A stretch of 64,000 bases of DNA from Monoplex corrugatus (taxonomy: Eukaryota; Mollusca; Gastropoda; Littorinimorpha; Ranellidae), in contig CM060312.1 in NCBI GenBank assembly GCA_030674185.1, positions 4,471,740 through 4,535,739 of the forward strand. Reading direction: 5' to 3'. The notes under the pieces are model-generated. The model was not told where the DNA came from. It was given only the letters and a program-made list of their open reading frames with translations, and searched no databases. Each line of letters begins with the position of its first letter. Within the stretch, counting starts at the first letter, position 1. A program made the position numbers and the translations under genes. This document shows, piece after piece, positions 12,590 through 24,600 of this stretch.

Positions 12590-12902
12590 AAGGCAAGGCT
12601 ATGGCACTGGCGGTAGGCTGACTGGAAAGGATTGAGGAGATTGTTGGCAGACAGGTGAGAGTTCAGCTGGTTGAGGACGACTTTTTCAAGGAGTTTTGAC
12701 AAGAAAGAGAGATTAGAGATAGGCCGGTAATTTTTCAGTTCATTTGGGTCTAAATTGTATTTCTTGAGGAGAGGGTGAACATAGCAGACTTGAAAGAATC
12801 TGGGACAGTTCCAGTTTGAAGAGAAGTGTTGATGATGTCAGTGATGAATGGGAGGAGAGTAGGGAGACAGTCAGAGTAGAGAGAACCTGGAAGAGGATCC
12901 AG
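12590..12902 (-). mobile_element. L2/CR1-like LINE reverse transcriptase fragment
   Basis: Nearly identical to 48794-49100, the finger part of the intact L2-like RT. The minus strand reads 'LSKLLEKVVLNQLNSHL' and 'NPFQSAYRQCHS'. Homology stops at both ends (about 12593 and 12902), so it lacks both element termini and must be a rearranged or internally truncated copy. An (ATT)n run follows. Confidence 0.85.
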
Positions 12903-13210
12903 TTATTATATATTATTATTATTATTATTATTATAAGTCCCGTCTCCTCCTTGTCCATTTCAAGACCTTGCCAGTGTGTAGGGTTTTGCACAGGCTCGGG
13001 GAGTCTGCAAGATAACTGCTGGCAGATTTGGGTGGGAGCGCGTATGGATTGTTCAAGTGTGATGAATCCCTCGTGAAGAAAGTCCACTCGTACCCGTCTT
13101 CTTCCTCTGTCTGTCTGTCTTTGTCTGTCACTCTCTGTCTGTCTCTATCTGTCTGTCTGTCTGTCCGTCCGTCTGCCTGTCTGTCTCTCTGTCTCTCTGT
13201 GTATATTTCA
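12903..13210. repeat. (ATT)n, unassigned segment, then (CTGT)n
   Basis: Short TTA repeat at 12905-12935. An unassigned 170-bp segment follows that is open on the minus strand. CTGT/CTCT simple sequence runs from about 13100 to 13200. Confidence 0.6.
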
Positions 13211-13855
13211 TGCTTTTGAAAATCACCACTGAAAAATTCAATGAAATTGGTTGCTTTTTATGGTAAACATCACATGTGGAAAACAATGATAGAAGATTGA
13301 TGGTATGGTTTGACCAGCATGTTGCTGTTGATCTTATTGTTTTTTGTTTTGTTTTGTTGAAAGTGTGCGTGTTTTTTTTCTCTGGTTTGTTTTTTATTGG
13401 CTGCTCTATTTCTACCCTCTTGTGTGTCGTCTTTTTTGCCCCCTATCTTGCCAGCTTTAGTGGTATTGATCCCACGTCTCCCCTACACACCGTTAAACCT
13501 TAATTCGTTCACTGCAAATCTCTGTACCATAGAACGTCCACAGGAACAAGCGAAATCCGGCCACCTTATGGCCACCTACCAGAGAAGACTGCACTGCTTC
13601 CAGATAACTTCAGTAGAGTTCAGCAGTGTCTGTTGTGTTTGAACACACGCAGGACTGTGTCTACTAAACCCCTGTACTAATCACGTGAACTAAAAGTTCA
13701 TCATCATGGTTTGACCATCCTATGTCCTGACGTAAGTTTATGTACCAACCAAACGCATCCTCCCCCCCCCCCCACCTCCTGAAAAATGGAGACTGTCAGG
13801 ATGGTCGGCTTGATCATCTTGTCTACTTTTCCCCCTCTTTTCTTTCCTTTCCAAG
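13211..13855. other. Spacer, nothing recognised
   Basis: T-rich in the first half, with a poly-C run near 13763. No supported gene. Confidence 0.4.
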
Positions 13856-14002
<147 letters not shown>

Positions 14003-14069
14003 AGGGTTGTATGCCCATGGGACCTGAGAGTCCGCATAAACACCGATGGAAGGCAACAGGAAATCACCA

Positions 14070-14370
14070 TGGAGTTTATCAGGGCCAGTCAAAACACGAA
14101 AAATGATGATAACGACGTAAATAGGGGCTCCTGTGGAGCACCTTCGTCCGGTAGGGACCGTCATGCTGCGCAGGTGACACCCAACCATCAACAAGCTACT
14201 GCGATCAAATTAAAAAAAAAACAACAACATAAAAATTGCATCATGGAATGTCAGGACGCTGCTGCACAGGGGAAAATGGAAAATGTCGAGATGGAGATGG
14301 AAAGGCTTAACATCAATATTTTAGGACTAGGAGAAGTGAGATGGAAGGGGGCAGGCATAACATCAGGCAA
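14070..14370 (+). mobile_element. LINE 5' end with start of AP-endonuclease domain, family A
   Basis: From about 14225 the plus strand reads 'ASWNV' and, after a shift, 'RGKMENVEMEMERLNINILG' then 'GEVRWKG' (with small frame changes). This is the N-terminus of an APE-type endonuclease: the WNV motif, then the catalytic-Glu strand region ending EVRW. Coding stops at about 14368 where the inverted 3' end of a family A element begins. The 155 bp upstream probably include its 5' UTR. Confidence 0.65.
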
Positions 14371-14374
14371 GTAT

Positions 14375-16500
14375 CACCATCATCATTATCATTGCCCTGC
14401 CGCATGGCGTTGGCGATCATCGTCCTCCATGTGTATCTGTCCTTTGTTGCCGCAAGCAAATCTTCCACCCTGTCTGTCCTCAGCCACCCTGCAAGTCCGT
14501 CCAAAATTTTCTCCCTGGGTCTACCTGGTGCTCTCTTTCCCTCCAACTTTCCTGTTGTGACCAGGTGCTCAAATTCCCCTTTCCTCGTAAAATGGCCTAT
14601 AAATGTTGCCTGTCTTTTCCTAATCTTCCTTATCAATGATTTTCTTGTGTCTGCCTCCATCAAGACTGTCTCGTTTGTTTCCTTTGCTGTCCATGGAACT
14701 CTCAACATTCTTCTTAGAAACCACATCTCGGCTGCCTCAATCTTGTTCTGGCTTTGCATGTTGACTGTCCACGCCTCACAACCGTATATTACATTATCGG
14801 TTCTATAGAACATTCAAGAACTCTCTTCCTGATGTTAATTGATAGGCATTTGTTGGTAAGAATGCTTTTCATCTTCTTAAATGCTGTTTTGGCTTGTCTG
14901 ATTCTGCTGGCTATTTCTGATGTGCATGTACCTTCTGGTGAGATGACCGTTCCAGATATTTAAATTTATCAACCTGACTCAAAGTTGTGCCGTTTGCTGT
15001 TATTTTGCATGAGGAGATTTCTTTTATTTTTTTTATATTTTTATTTTTACTGATTACCACGATTTCCATCTTCTTGCTATTTAGCTCCAACCCTTTATTT
15101 TTGCTTTCTATTTTTATTATATTTACAAAGTTTTGTAGGTCCCTTTCATTTTCTGCAATTAGCACGGTGTCATCTGCGTAACGAATGGTGTTTATCATTT
15201 TCCTCCAACCTTTAATCCAGGGCATTCTTCTAGGTTTCTCATGATGGTTTCGCTGTAAGTGAAAACAGATTGGGTAACAAAACACAACCTTGCCTGACTC
15301 CTCTTTTGGTATTTTTTAAAGACCTTATATCGTTTTCTATTCTCATTGCAGCTGTTTGTTCCCAATACATATTTCTGATTATTCGTGGATCTTTTCCATC
15401 AATATGGAGTCTTTCCAGTTGGTTGTCAATTCTTCATGTCTTAAATGATCGAAAGCCTTGGTACAATCAACAAAGCATAAATATAAATCCTTATTCAACT
15501 CGACTGACCTCTATGATAGTTCTTAGGATGTATATGGTATTAATAGTTCCTTTCCCTTCCACAAATCCACACTGTTCTTCTGCTATTTCTCTTTTGATTC
15601 TATTCCTTGTCCTCATCATGATTATTCTTAATAGGATTTTTATTACATGACCCATCAAGCTGATTGTGCGATGGAGTTCGCATTCTATAGCCCCTGTTTT
15701 CTTTGGAAATGCAATGAAAATTGATTTTGACATATCTTTGGGGATTTTCCCAGTGCGATAAATTTCATTTAGGAGGACTGTTATTTTTTCAATACCAAAT
15801 TCCTCCAGGGCTTCAATTATCTCTGTAGTAATATTGTTTGGTCCTGGGGCTTTTCCTGGTTTCATCTTTTTCAGTGCTGCTCTGACTTCATCTTTCATTA
15901 TGGGTGGTCCTTCAACGTTCTTTCTTATAATGTGTTCTTCGTTTCTGTCATTTTCAAAAAGGTCTTTAATGTACTCTCCCCATCTATCTAATATTTTGTC
16001 TTTTTCCATGATAAGCGTACCATCTTTCGATTTTAAGCAACCAGTTGATGTGCATGTATTTTTCCTGTAGACAATTTCTTCAGTTCTTCTGTACATACCC
16101 TGAGGATCTATTTTGTGTCGGTCTTCTATTTCTTTGTATTTTGTTTTCAGCCAAGCTTCCTTAGCTTCATTGCACCTATTCCTGATTTCTTTGTTTATCG
16201 TCCTGTATCTTTCCTCTTTTCCCTTTGCCTTCTTCCGTTCTTCCATCAAACCTTTAATTTCTTCTGTCATCCAGTTCTTTTTATGATTTTCTATCTACTC
16301 TAGGGATTCCTTCACAAGCTTCATTTATCGAGTTTCTCAACTTTGTCCATTGTTCCTCACTGTCACCAACGTCTTCCAGAGCACTGAATTTGTTTTGAAC
16401 ATGTGCGGTAAATTTTTCACGTGTCGCTTCATCTATCTTTAAGAGTCCAAGATTTAGTTTGGTGTTACTTTTCGTCTGTTTTTCTCCTCAATTTCAGACT
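14375..16500 (-). pseudogene. Non-LTR retrotransposon RT ORF, family A, frameshifted
   Basis: The minus strand, read from 16500 down, gives a linker ('DEATREKFTAHVQNKF' near 16400) and a helical region ('EIKGLMEERKKAKG' near 16230). The RT follows: 'GKAPGPNNITTEII' near 15830, 'AIECELHRTISLMGHV' near 15670, 'IAEEQCGFVEGKG' near 15580, 'CTKAFDHL' near 15450, 'RGVRQGCVL' near 15290, 'RYADDTVLIAEN' at about 15155-15190. The tail has 'YGCEAWTVN' near 14780 and 'EAAEMWFLRRMLRVPW' near 14690-14740. The YADD box is kept. Several frameshifts and stops break the ORF. The endonuclease half is missing from this strand. The element class is APE-type LINE; I do not assign a clade. Confidence 0.85.
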
Positions 16501-16911
16501 AAATCTCTATAGATAACGTGTCACTCAAACAACAATGAAAGAAACCAAGACAAAACGACAACACTGACAACAACAACAACAACAACAACAACAGCAACAA
16601 CAACTGCAACAAATTTGCGTGCACAGCAAATGGTAACAACAATTGAAAAAAAAAATTTCAGTCTTTATATTGCTGGTGTCTTTTAACTAGCATTCCTTTT
16701 TTCCTTTGCTGAGAGATGATTTCGTATTGACACAGGGCTGTGTAGCAGCTTTGACTGATTGACTGGTTTGATCCACTTTTACGTCCACACCAACCTCAGG
16801 TGATTTCATGATGGCCGATGCAGATAAACAGGGAGTGGGGGATGGCTGAGATACCAAAACAACAGTTCTACAACGATGTGCAGAAAAAATGCCGGTTCTA
16901 TTAATATAGCA
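16501..16911. other. Spacer with short (CAA)n run
   Basis: A CAA/ACA run lies at 16560-16605. Otherwise unique-looking. Confidence 0.4.
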
Positions 16912-16984
16912 CATCCCAGGTTTGAACCCACAACCTGCTGAGATATGAATACGATGCGAAACCAACTAAGCCACTGAAACCCGC
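16912..16984 (-). repeat. Degenerate tRNA-like sequence (possible SINE head)
   Basis: The minus strand has 'gtggcttagttgg', which fits the polymerase III A box (TRGYNNARNNGG), and 'gtgggttcaaacc', which fits the B box (GGTTCNANNCC), about 40 bp apart. The acceptor and T stems do not pair well, so it is not a functional tRNA. A tRNA-derived SINE or tRNA pseudogene is likely. Confidence 0.45.
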
Positions 16985-17184
16985 AGGATGTGTCTCATTG
17001 TTTTCTTGCTAAAAACACTCATAGCCAGTATTTATAGGCATTCTATTATTGCTATAATGCATTACCTTACATTTGTTTTATTTCAATTTCATCTTGTAAT
17101 CTTAAGCGAGGAAACATGAAAAGAGGACAACACAGTTTTAGCCTATTGTCCATCTGTCAATGTCTTTACCATAGGTAAATAAAG

Positions 17185-17219
<35 letters not shown>

Positions 17220-17599
17220 TGTCTCTGAACACGGGCTGATATTTGAACTGCTTGCGTTGATTTGGTGAAAACAAACAAATAAACAAAACAAACAAACAAT
17301 ATAAAAAAAACAACATTCAAAATCTTATTTGCATGGATCTGAATTATACTAAGTAGGCTAGCATGTCTGATGGTATTAAGTGGAGAAAGTAACCTGAAAA
17401 AAATTCAGTAAGATTAAACAATTTACAATGTAAATATTGCGAGAAACATATCAAATGGATGTAAAAATCTGACTCCGTTTTGTTACACATTCTTTCTAGG
17501 GTGTGTACTAAACTTCCATTAATTACTGCTATCGAAGTGGCTTTTTTGAGACGTGCTTTTGAGAAACTGTAAAGAAATCAACACTGGAGGGGCTTGATC
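16985..17599. other. AT-rich spacer with (AATC)n tail
   Basis: 'taggtaaataaagatcaatcaatcaatc...' at 17174-17219 resembles the simple-repeat tail of a retroposon. I could not identify a body for it. Confidence 0.4.
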
Positions 17600-18179
17600 A
17601 TCGTTTTACTTTTGAGAGTAGAGACGGCGTCTTGTCTTCTTGGTGGAGGGGGAAAACCCCCCCAGAGCGGGCTGACTGTTGCGCCATGCAAAGGCTGAAA
17701 TGTAAACAGCGTTACAAAGATGACCAAGAAATTGACCTATACATAGCCCTAGCTACCTGTATGCAAATATTGAATATAAACATGCTCATTGGTCGTCATG
17801 AGATGGTACGCGCCAAACTCCCATAGAAGCGAAACTAGCGCCAAGGCAATACACAGGCACAGCATACATTATCGTTTTTGGCCGTTTGAAATCCGCGTAC
17901 GCTGATGATTTTCATGTACTAGGACGGATCGATCATCACTTTGTATATGGTTTGATACTGTTCGTGAAGATCAAACTTTGCCCAAGCAACTTCTTCGTGG
18001 TCCGCCAGAAACGAGTGCCCAAGTTTCGGAAGCCCGGATGTTGAGGTCAGCACGGCGGCCATATTGCTCTGGCAGCCAGAAGCCAGAACGCAGTCAATGA
18101 ATAGAGGAGTATGGTAGTCGGTGTCTGACCGCGTTTTGCTGCCCCTGAAATAGTCTGTTTGCGCTTCGAAGCGAACATG
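17600..18179 (+). promoter_or_regulatory. Candidate promoter and first exon ending ATG|GTGAGT
   Basis: This stretch is richer in GC and CpG than its surroundings. It contains an octamer ATGCAAAT (17761-17768), TATAAA (17774-17779), an inverted CCAAT box (ATTGG, 17788-17792) and 'ggcggccatatt' (18054-18065), close to a YY1 site. The end is striking: 'gcgaacATG' (ATG at 18177-18179) sits in a good initiation context and is followed directly by gtgagt, a strong splice donor. A first exon whose only codon is the start codon would explain it. A link to the zinc-finger gene at 56.9 kb is possible but unproven. The transcription start is unknown. Confidence 0.45.
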
Positions 18180-19564
18180 GTGAGTTGAGATAGATGTTTT
18201 GTTGATTATTTGTTGGCTTTCAGTGTGCGTGTAGTCTGGTTGTACCCACGTTTTCAGCCGGAAGGTATCCCTCTTGCAGAGTCTTGCCTACTTAGATCTC
18301 GCTCTGATGGTTTTCGTCATCTAGATCAACACGTGATCCATTATAATGAAAAGTTATGGACATTTTCAATAGAAAAGGCAATGAGCTATCAGCTTATGAA
18401 AAAGTATGACCGGGTAGGTTAGGCCGTTTCTTTGGATTATGGCTTACATTAAGCCCATACATTTGGGAAGTGTTAAGATTTGCAATTGACCTACTTATTA
18501 CAAGACCAGTTGTTGATGACATACTCAGAACATAAATGCTGGACTTTTTCTGAAACCACACAGTACACTTTTTAAGACAGAATGTTTTGTAGTTGTATTC
18601 GTTTGTTTATTTCATGTTCATTCTCAGTGGTACTAATTGTATACAGGTATTAAAATAAAACTGAAGAATCTGTTTTAGATCTAATTGTTGGAAAGTTACT
18701 TGTTTTTTGGTTAGGTTCACCATAGTATTTCATCTACAGGGTATCCTAGAAGTTACAACAAGATTAAATAACATGAAAACATTGCCAAGTATATATATTT
18801 TTGATGAATAATTATGGAAGTTGCTGAGCAAGATGGTGAAATTTGGTTTGGAATTGGAATGATAGATAAAATTAAGTTATCCAGTTTTGTATGTTTTCAA
18901 GTGGTCATTTGACAGGGAAATACCGAATCTAGGTCTAGGACTGTGGATGAGATTAAAAAAAAAATCTAGATGTCAAAAGAAAAGGTATAATTGGTGTTAG
19001 ATGAAAAGTGAAGCATGTTGGCATACATATAATGGCGTAAACATGTAGGGAAATGACAGTTTCAGAGGAGCAGAATTTTATGTCTCTTTGCCTCTTTAAG
19101 TGGTGGTAGCGGCCTGAATCAAATGGCATTCTTACCCTTTTCTGGATCTTAAAGAAATGTTATGGACCTTTGACTGTTTAAAACAGAAAACTAGAAACAA
19201 CAAAATTGACACCACTGCTTTAAAATGATGTCCAGAGTAAAACTGTTGTTCTTTTTAACATCTGGCCTCACCCATGCCTGCCTTTTCAGTTTTCAATCAG
19301 CATAGGTCACATTGCTCATTACATGAGATCTCTTCATCAAGACTTGAAAAATGTTGAAACAATCACATGTGCATGTTAGTCCAATTAAAAAGAATCACTT
19401 CTGACAAGCTGTTTACAGGATGATTCATTCTGCGTTACTTATCTTCTTCTTTTTTTTTTTTTTTAACACAGGCTGTCCCACAGTTAGGTGTGATACAAAA
19501 ATACCCAGTAGATGAACTATCATGAAGTATATTTGTAAATCATCTTTTATGTTCTTGAGAACAC
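18180..19564. other. AT-rich, intron-like sequence
   Basis: Starts at the candidate donor gtgagt. No conserved open frame. A T-run at 19450-19463 is followed by 'aacacag', but the downstream sequence has stops in all frames. Confidence 0.4.
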
Positions 19565-19566
19565 AA

Positions 19567-19805
19567 GGCAGTATAAATAGTATCCCCACCTTCTGGAAAT
19601 TCTGTGCAAGAAATTACTTCTATTCTGTCACTGTGTTTCTGCCTTGATCCAAAAATTGCATTTTGATCTGTGATCTTTTCCTATCATTTCTGACCTTGCT
19701 TGGCCATTTACATGTGTGTGTTATGTAAAGCCAATACATCGTATTAGGATTTATTACTGGGTATGTAATATGAGCTGCATTTTTGGCTATGAGGTTTCAG
19801 TTTCT
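19567..19805 (+). repeat. Dispersed repeat S, copy 1 (5' half)
   Basis: Begins 'ataaatagtatccccaccttctggaaattctgtgcaag' and contains 'tctgtcactgtgtttctgcctt' and 'tggccatttacatgtgtgt'. These blocks recur in the same order at 31838/32524-32700, 34146-34390 and 60876-61090. No coding capacity. Copies 3 and 5 show that the full unit is about 500 bp. Confidence 0.65.
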
Positions 19806-20089
19806 GAAGATAATGTCTCCGCACTCAGAATGAATTTCATATGATGAAGATCCAAAATCAGAAAGTGATCTCGGCACAAGCCTTGAGCATGCACATTTAA
19901 CCCATGAGCTGGCCAGGTACTGAGGTCCTACCCAATATATGTGTTTTGTATCTTATAATATACTACTATTTGTATAATACACTGGTAATAGCAGTATTTG
20001 TATCAGTCTGTCATTGGAACAATCTTGGCTACATTGTAATGACATGTGTATCAGTGATTTTATCATTAAGAATAACGGTAACACCACAC
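19806..20089. other. Spacer, nothing recognised
   Basis: Unique-looking, AT-rich. Confidence 0.4.
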
Positions 20090-20339
20090 CAATAATAACA
20101 ACAAACTTACAAAGAGAGTGAGTGAAAACACAGCCCGCCATTAAGATAAACTGTCTCACATCAGAAAGGTCTTTCTCTCTCCCAATCAATACTACACATA
20201 GCCTCCATTGTCTGTCAACATGATGAAAATGTCTCCTTAATTTTAGCTCCCCCAGTCTGTCGTCCACTGCCTATGAAAAAAAGGAAAAGAAAAGAAATAG
20301 ATACATAAATATTATATAAAAAAGAAACTAACATAACAA

Positions 20340-20422
<83 letters not shown>

Positions 20423-21290
20423 CATACAAAAGAAAAGAAAACACAAAAAAGCAAATACCATGACATTGACAAACTTAAAGACAGATAACATAGTCTTTTC
20501 GAGTTTTCCATGTCTTCACATTTCTTTTATCTCTAAACAGTTTTCATTTCACATTGTAGGCATGTATGCAGTGTTATTTTAATGTTTGTCTGATTGATGA
20601 TGGCTCTTGTTTTTCCTTTCATAGTAGATTTTCTGCCATGTCCTCTAACCATTCCTTTTTGGCTTACATTTTCTTCGCAGAAGTATGATTTTAAGCATCT
20701 GAGGACTTCAGACTTTCAAAAGTAGATTCATGTACATGATGTAGTCAGGATGAGGGCTTGATTTTCTTTCATTTCATCATACAGTGAAGTTTACAATTTA
20801 GTGCATGTGTGACTGCCTCACTTTCTATTGCTGGACTGCAGATTGTAATACCATATTAATTATGCAGCATTTTCTTCATGTATGGTGTTTAGAGCATTTT
20901 TGACGGGAATTCTCATCCAGATTTGTTGAAGGTGATTGAGCCATCTGTGTGTATAATTCTGCCTTTGGGCTTGCAGCTTAGTTGTTCCATCCATGAGTAT
21001 TTTAACTTCTGTATGAATTTTCCATTTTGGCCATTCATGAACTGATGAAGCTTCAACTACTTCAAGATTTTTTTGGTATGATGGTTTTGTGTAGGTTTTT
21101 GAAATGGGTTTGGATATTATCCCATTCTTCTGTTTCTCTGAGTGTGAGTTCTGTCAGTTCGCATACATGCTGAATGGATTCTTCTGCCGATCTCATCCAT
21201 GACTTTGATTGCCTTCTGCTGTGCTGACCATTTTGGAGTGGGTTTTCTTGGTTTTCCAAAACCTTGAAATATGCATTCACTTTGGCTCTC
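20090..21290 (-). pseudogene. LINE C-terminal region with RNase H domain and CA-bearing 3' UTR, family C, copy 1
   Basis: The minus strand begins 'EESIQHVCELTELTLRETEEW' minus its last residue, near 21130-21200. A later frame has 'HTDGSIT' (about 20936-20956), the YTDGS-like start of an RNase H domain with its first catalytic Asp. Stops and frameshifts abound. The 3' UTR contains a (CA)n tract (20345-20422) and 'tgtcaacatgatgaaaatgtctcc' (20214-20237). Both features recur in copy 2 (54590-56845). RNase H after RT is known in I-group LINEs, so membership there is plausible. Confidence 0.7.
20345..20422. repeat. (CA)n microsatellite in LINE 3' UTR
   Basis: About 78 bp of CA at the same relative place as the much longer CA array in family C copy 2. 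Confidence 0.97.
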
Positions 21291-21545
21291 TAAGGAATGT
21301 GGTGTGCAGAAGCGATATAATATAGGCCAGGATATACCTAGTTACGTTATACATTTGTATTCAGGATTTTTTTTAAACTTCCTGGTGATAAATTGGTTGG
21401 GGGCGTATCCTTAGATTATGTGTGTGAACGCATTGCTGTGTGTACTCTTTTCCTGGTTTATGTGTGCTTTCTTTTTCAGGGGCAGGGAGGTGTGGTGTGG
21501 GTTTTGAGATGGTTATAGCTGTGGTAGTACTGATATGTCACTTTT
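21291..21545 (+). repeat. Dispersed repeat S, copy 2 (3' half)
   Basis: Contains 'gtgtgcagaagcgatataatataggccagg', 'tgtattcaggattttttttaaacttcctggtgataaattgg', 'gcgtatccttagattatgtgtgtgaacgcattgctgtgtgtac'. These match 32736-32905 and 61090-61260 in order. The 5' half is absent. Confidence 0.6.
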
Positions 21546-21639
21546 CAGTCAACTGTACTGTAAACTATAAAGTATAATTGAAAAAAAAAAAGTTAAAACT
21601 AAGGCAGAGAAAAAGAGATTGCTGCTACTTGATGTGTTA

Positions 21640-24600
21640 ATGTCATGACAATTCTTGACTTGGCTTGTCTACATGCTGATGTGCCATATGACCTGGTTTG
21701 TCATGTCATATGCGACCTGGCATGTCTATATGCTGATGTCATATTGTGTGACCTGATTTTTCCACATGCTGATGTCATATCATGTGATTTGGCTTGTTGG
21801 TGTGCTGACGTCATATGTGGCCTGGCTTGTATACATGCTGATCACATGCCGTGTGACCTGGCTTGTCTACATGATGTCATATCCTGTGACCTCACTTGTC
21901 AATATGCTGATGTCATGTAATCTGCCTTGTCCACATGCTGATGTCATTATCATGTGACTTGGTTTGTCTTTATTCTGTTTATGTCATGTGACCTGGCTAG
22001 TCCTCTTTATGATGTATGTGACTTGGCTTGTTCACATTCTGGTTATATCATGTGACCTGGCTTGTCTGCTTGATGATGTCATATAATGTGACCTGGCTTG
22101 TCTACTTGATGATGTCGTATCTTATGACCTGGCTTGTCCACTTGATGATGTCATATCATGTGACCTGGCTTGTCCACTTGATGATGTCATATCATGTGAC
22201 CTGGCTTGTCTACTTGATGATGTATCTTGTGACTTGGCTTGTCCACTTGATGATGTCATATTATGTGACCTGGCTTGTCCACTTGATGTCATATAATGTG
22301 ACTTGTCCACTTGATGATGTCATGTGACCTGGCTTGTCCACTTATTGATGTCAATATGTGACCGGCTTGTCCACTTGATGATGCCATATGTGACCGGGCC
22401 TGTCTTGATGTCATATATGTGACCTGGCCCATCTACTTGATGATGTCATGTGACCTGGCTTGTCTATTTGATGTGACCTGGCTTGGCTACTTGATGTCAT
22501 ATCATGTGACCCAGCTTGTCCACTTGATGTCATATGCGACTTGGCTTGTCCACTTGATGATGTCATCTTATATGACCCGCTTGTCCACTGAATGATGTTA
22601 TCATGTGACCTAGCTTGTCTACGTGTAACCTGGCTCGTCAACATGCTGATATATGTCACCTGCTTGTCACCTGGCTTGTCAACATGCTGTTATCATGTGA
22701 CCTGGCTTGTCTACATGTTGATGTCATATGTGACCTGGCTTGTCAACATGCTATCATATGTGACCTGGCTTGTCTACATGTTGATGTCATATGTGACCTG
22801 GCTTGTCAACATGCTATCATATGTGACCTGGCTTGTCTACATGCTGTTATCATGTGACCTGGCTTGTTAACATGCTGTTATCATATGTGACTTGGCTTGT
22901 CTACATCAGTACATGTTGATGTCATATGTGACCTGGTTTGTCTACATGCTGTTATCATATGTGACCTGGCTTGTCAACATGCTATATGTGACCTGGCTTG
23001 TCTACATGCTGATGTCATGTGACCTGGCTTGTCTACATGCTGATGTCATATGTGATCTGGCTTGTCTACATGCTGATGTCATATGTGACCTGGCTTGTCT
23101 ACATGCTGATGTCATATGTGACCTGGCTTGTCTACATGCTGATGTCATGTGACCTGGCTTGTCTACATGCTGATGTCATATGTGACCTGGCTTGTCTACA
23201 TGCTGATGTCATATGTGACCTGGCTTGTCTACATGCTGTTATCATATGTGACCTGGCTTGTCTACATGCTATCATATGTGACCTGGCTTGTCTACATGCT
23301 ATCATATGTGACCTGGTTTGTCTACATGCTGTTATCATGTGACCTGGTTTGTCTACATGCTGATGTCATGTGACCTGGCTTGTCTACATGCTGATGTCAT
23401 ATGTGACCTGGCTTGTCTACATGCTGATGTCATATGTGACCTGGCTTGTCTACATGCTGTCATATTATGTGACCTGGCTTGTCTACATGCTATCATATGT
23501 GACCTGGCTTGTCTACATCCTATCATATGTGACCTGGCTTGTCTACATGCTGTTATCATGTGACCTGGCTTGTCAACATGCTATCATATGTGACTTGGCT
23601 TGTCAACATGCTGTTATCATATGTGACCTGGCTTGTCTACATGCCGATATATAATGTGACATGGCTTGTCTACATGCTATCATATGTGATCTGGCTTCTC
23701 TACATGCTATCATGTGACCTGGCTTGTCTACATGCTGTTATATGTGACCTGGCTTGTCAACATGCTATTATATGTGACCTGGCTTGTCAACATGCTGTTA
23801 TCATATGTGACCTGGCTTGTTGACATGCTATCATATGTGACCTGGCTTGTCTACATGCTATCATATGTGACCTGGCTTGTCAACATGCTATCATATGTGA
23901 CCTGGCTTGTCTACATGCTGAAATATGTGACCTGGCTTGTCAACAATGTATCATATGTGACCTGTCTTGTCTACATGCTGATATATAATGTGACCTGGCT
24001 TGTCTACATGCTATCATATGTGACTTGGCTTGTCTACATGCTGATGTCATATGTGACCTGGCTTGTCTACATGCTGATGTCATATGTGACCTGGCTTGTC
24101 TACATGCTGTTATCATATGTGACTTGGCTTGTCTACATGCTGTTATCATGTGACCTGGCTTGTCTACATGCTGTTATCATATGTGACTTGGCTTGTCAAC
24201 ATGCTGTTATCATGTGACCTGGCTTGTCTACATGCTGATGTCATGTGACCTGGCTTGTCTACATGCTGTTATCATATGTGACTTGGCTTGTCAACATGCT
24301 ATTATCATGTGACCTGGCTTGTCTACATGCCGTTATCATATGTGATTTGGCTTGTCAACATGCTATCATGTGACCTGGCTTGTCTACATGCTGTTATCAT
24401 ATGTGACTTGGCTTGTCTACATGCTGTTATCATGTGACCTGGCTTGTCTACATGCTGTTATCATATGTGACTTGGCTTGTCTACATGCTGTTATCATGTG
24501 ACCTGCCTTGTCTACATGCTGTTATCATATGTGACTTGGCTTGTCTACATGCTGTTATCATGTGACCTGGCTTGTCAACATGCTGTTATCATGTGACCTG

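Noticed and set aside
16912..16984. Functional tRNA gene
   Set aside because: A and B boxes are present but the acceptor and T stems do not pair. Kept only as a tRNA-like remnant.
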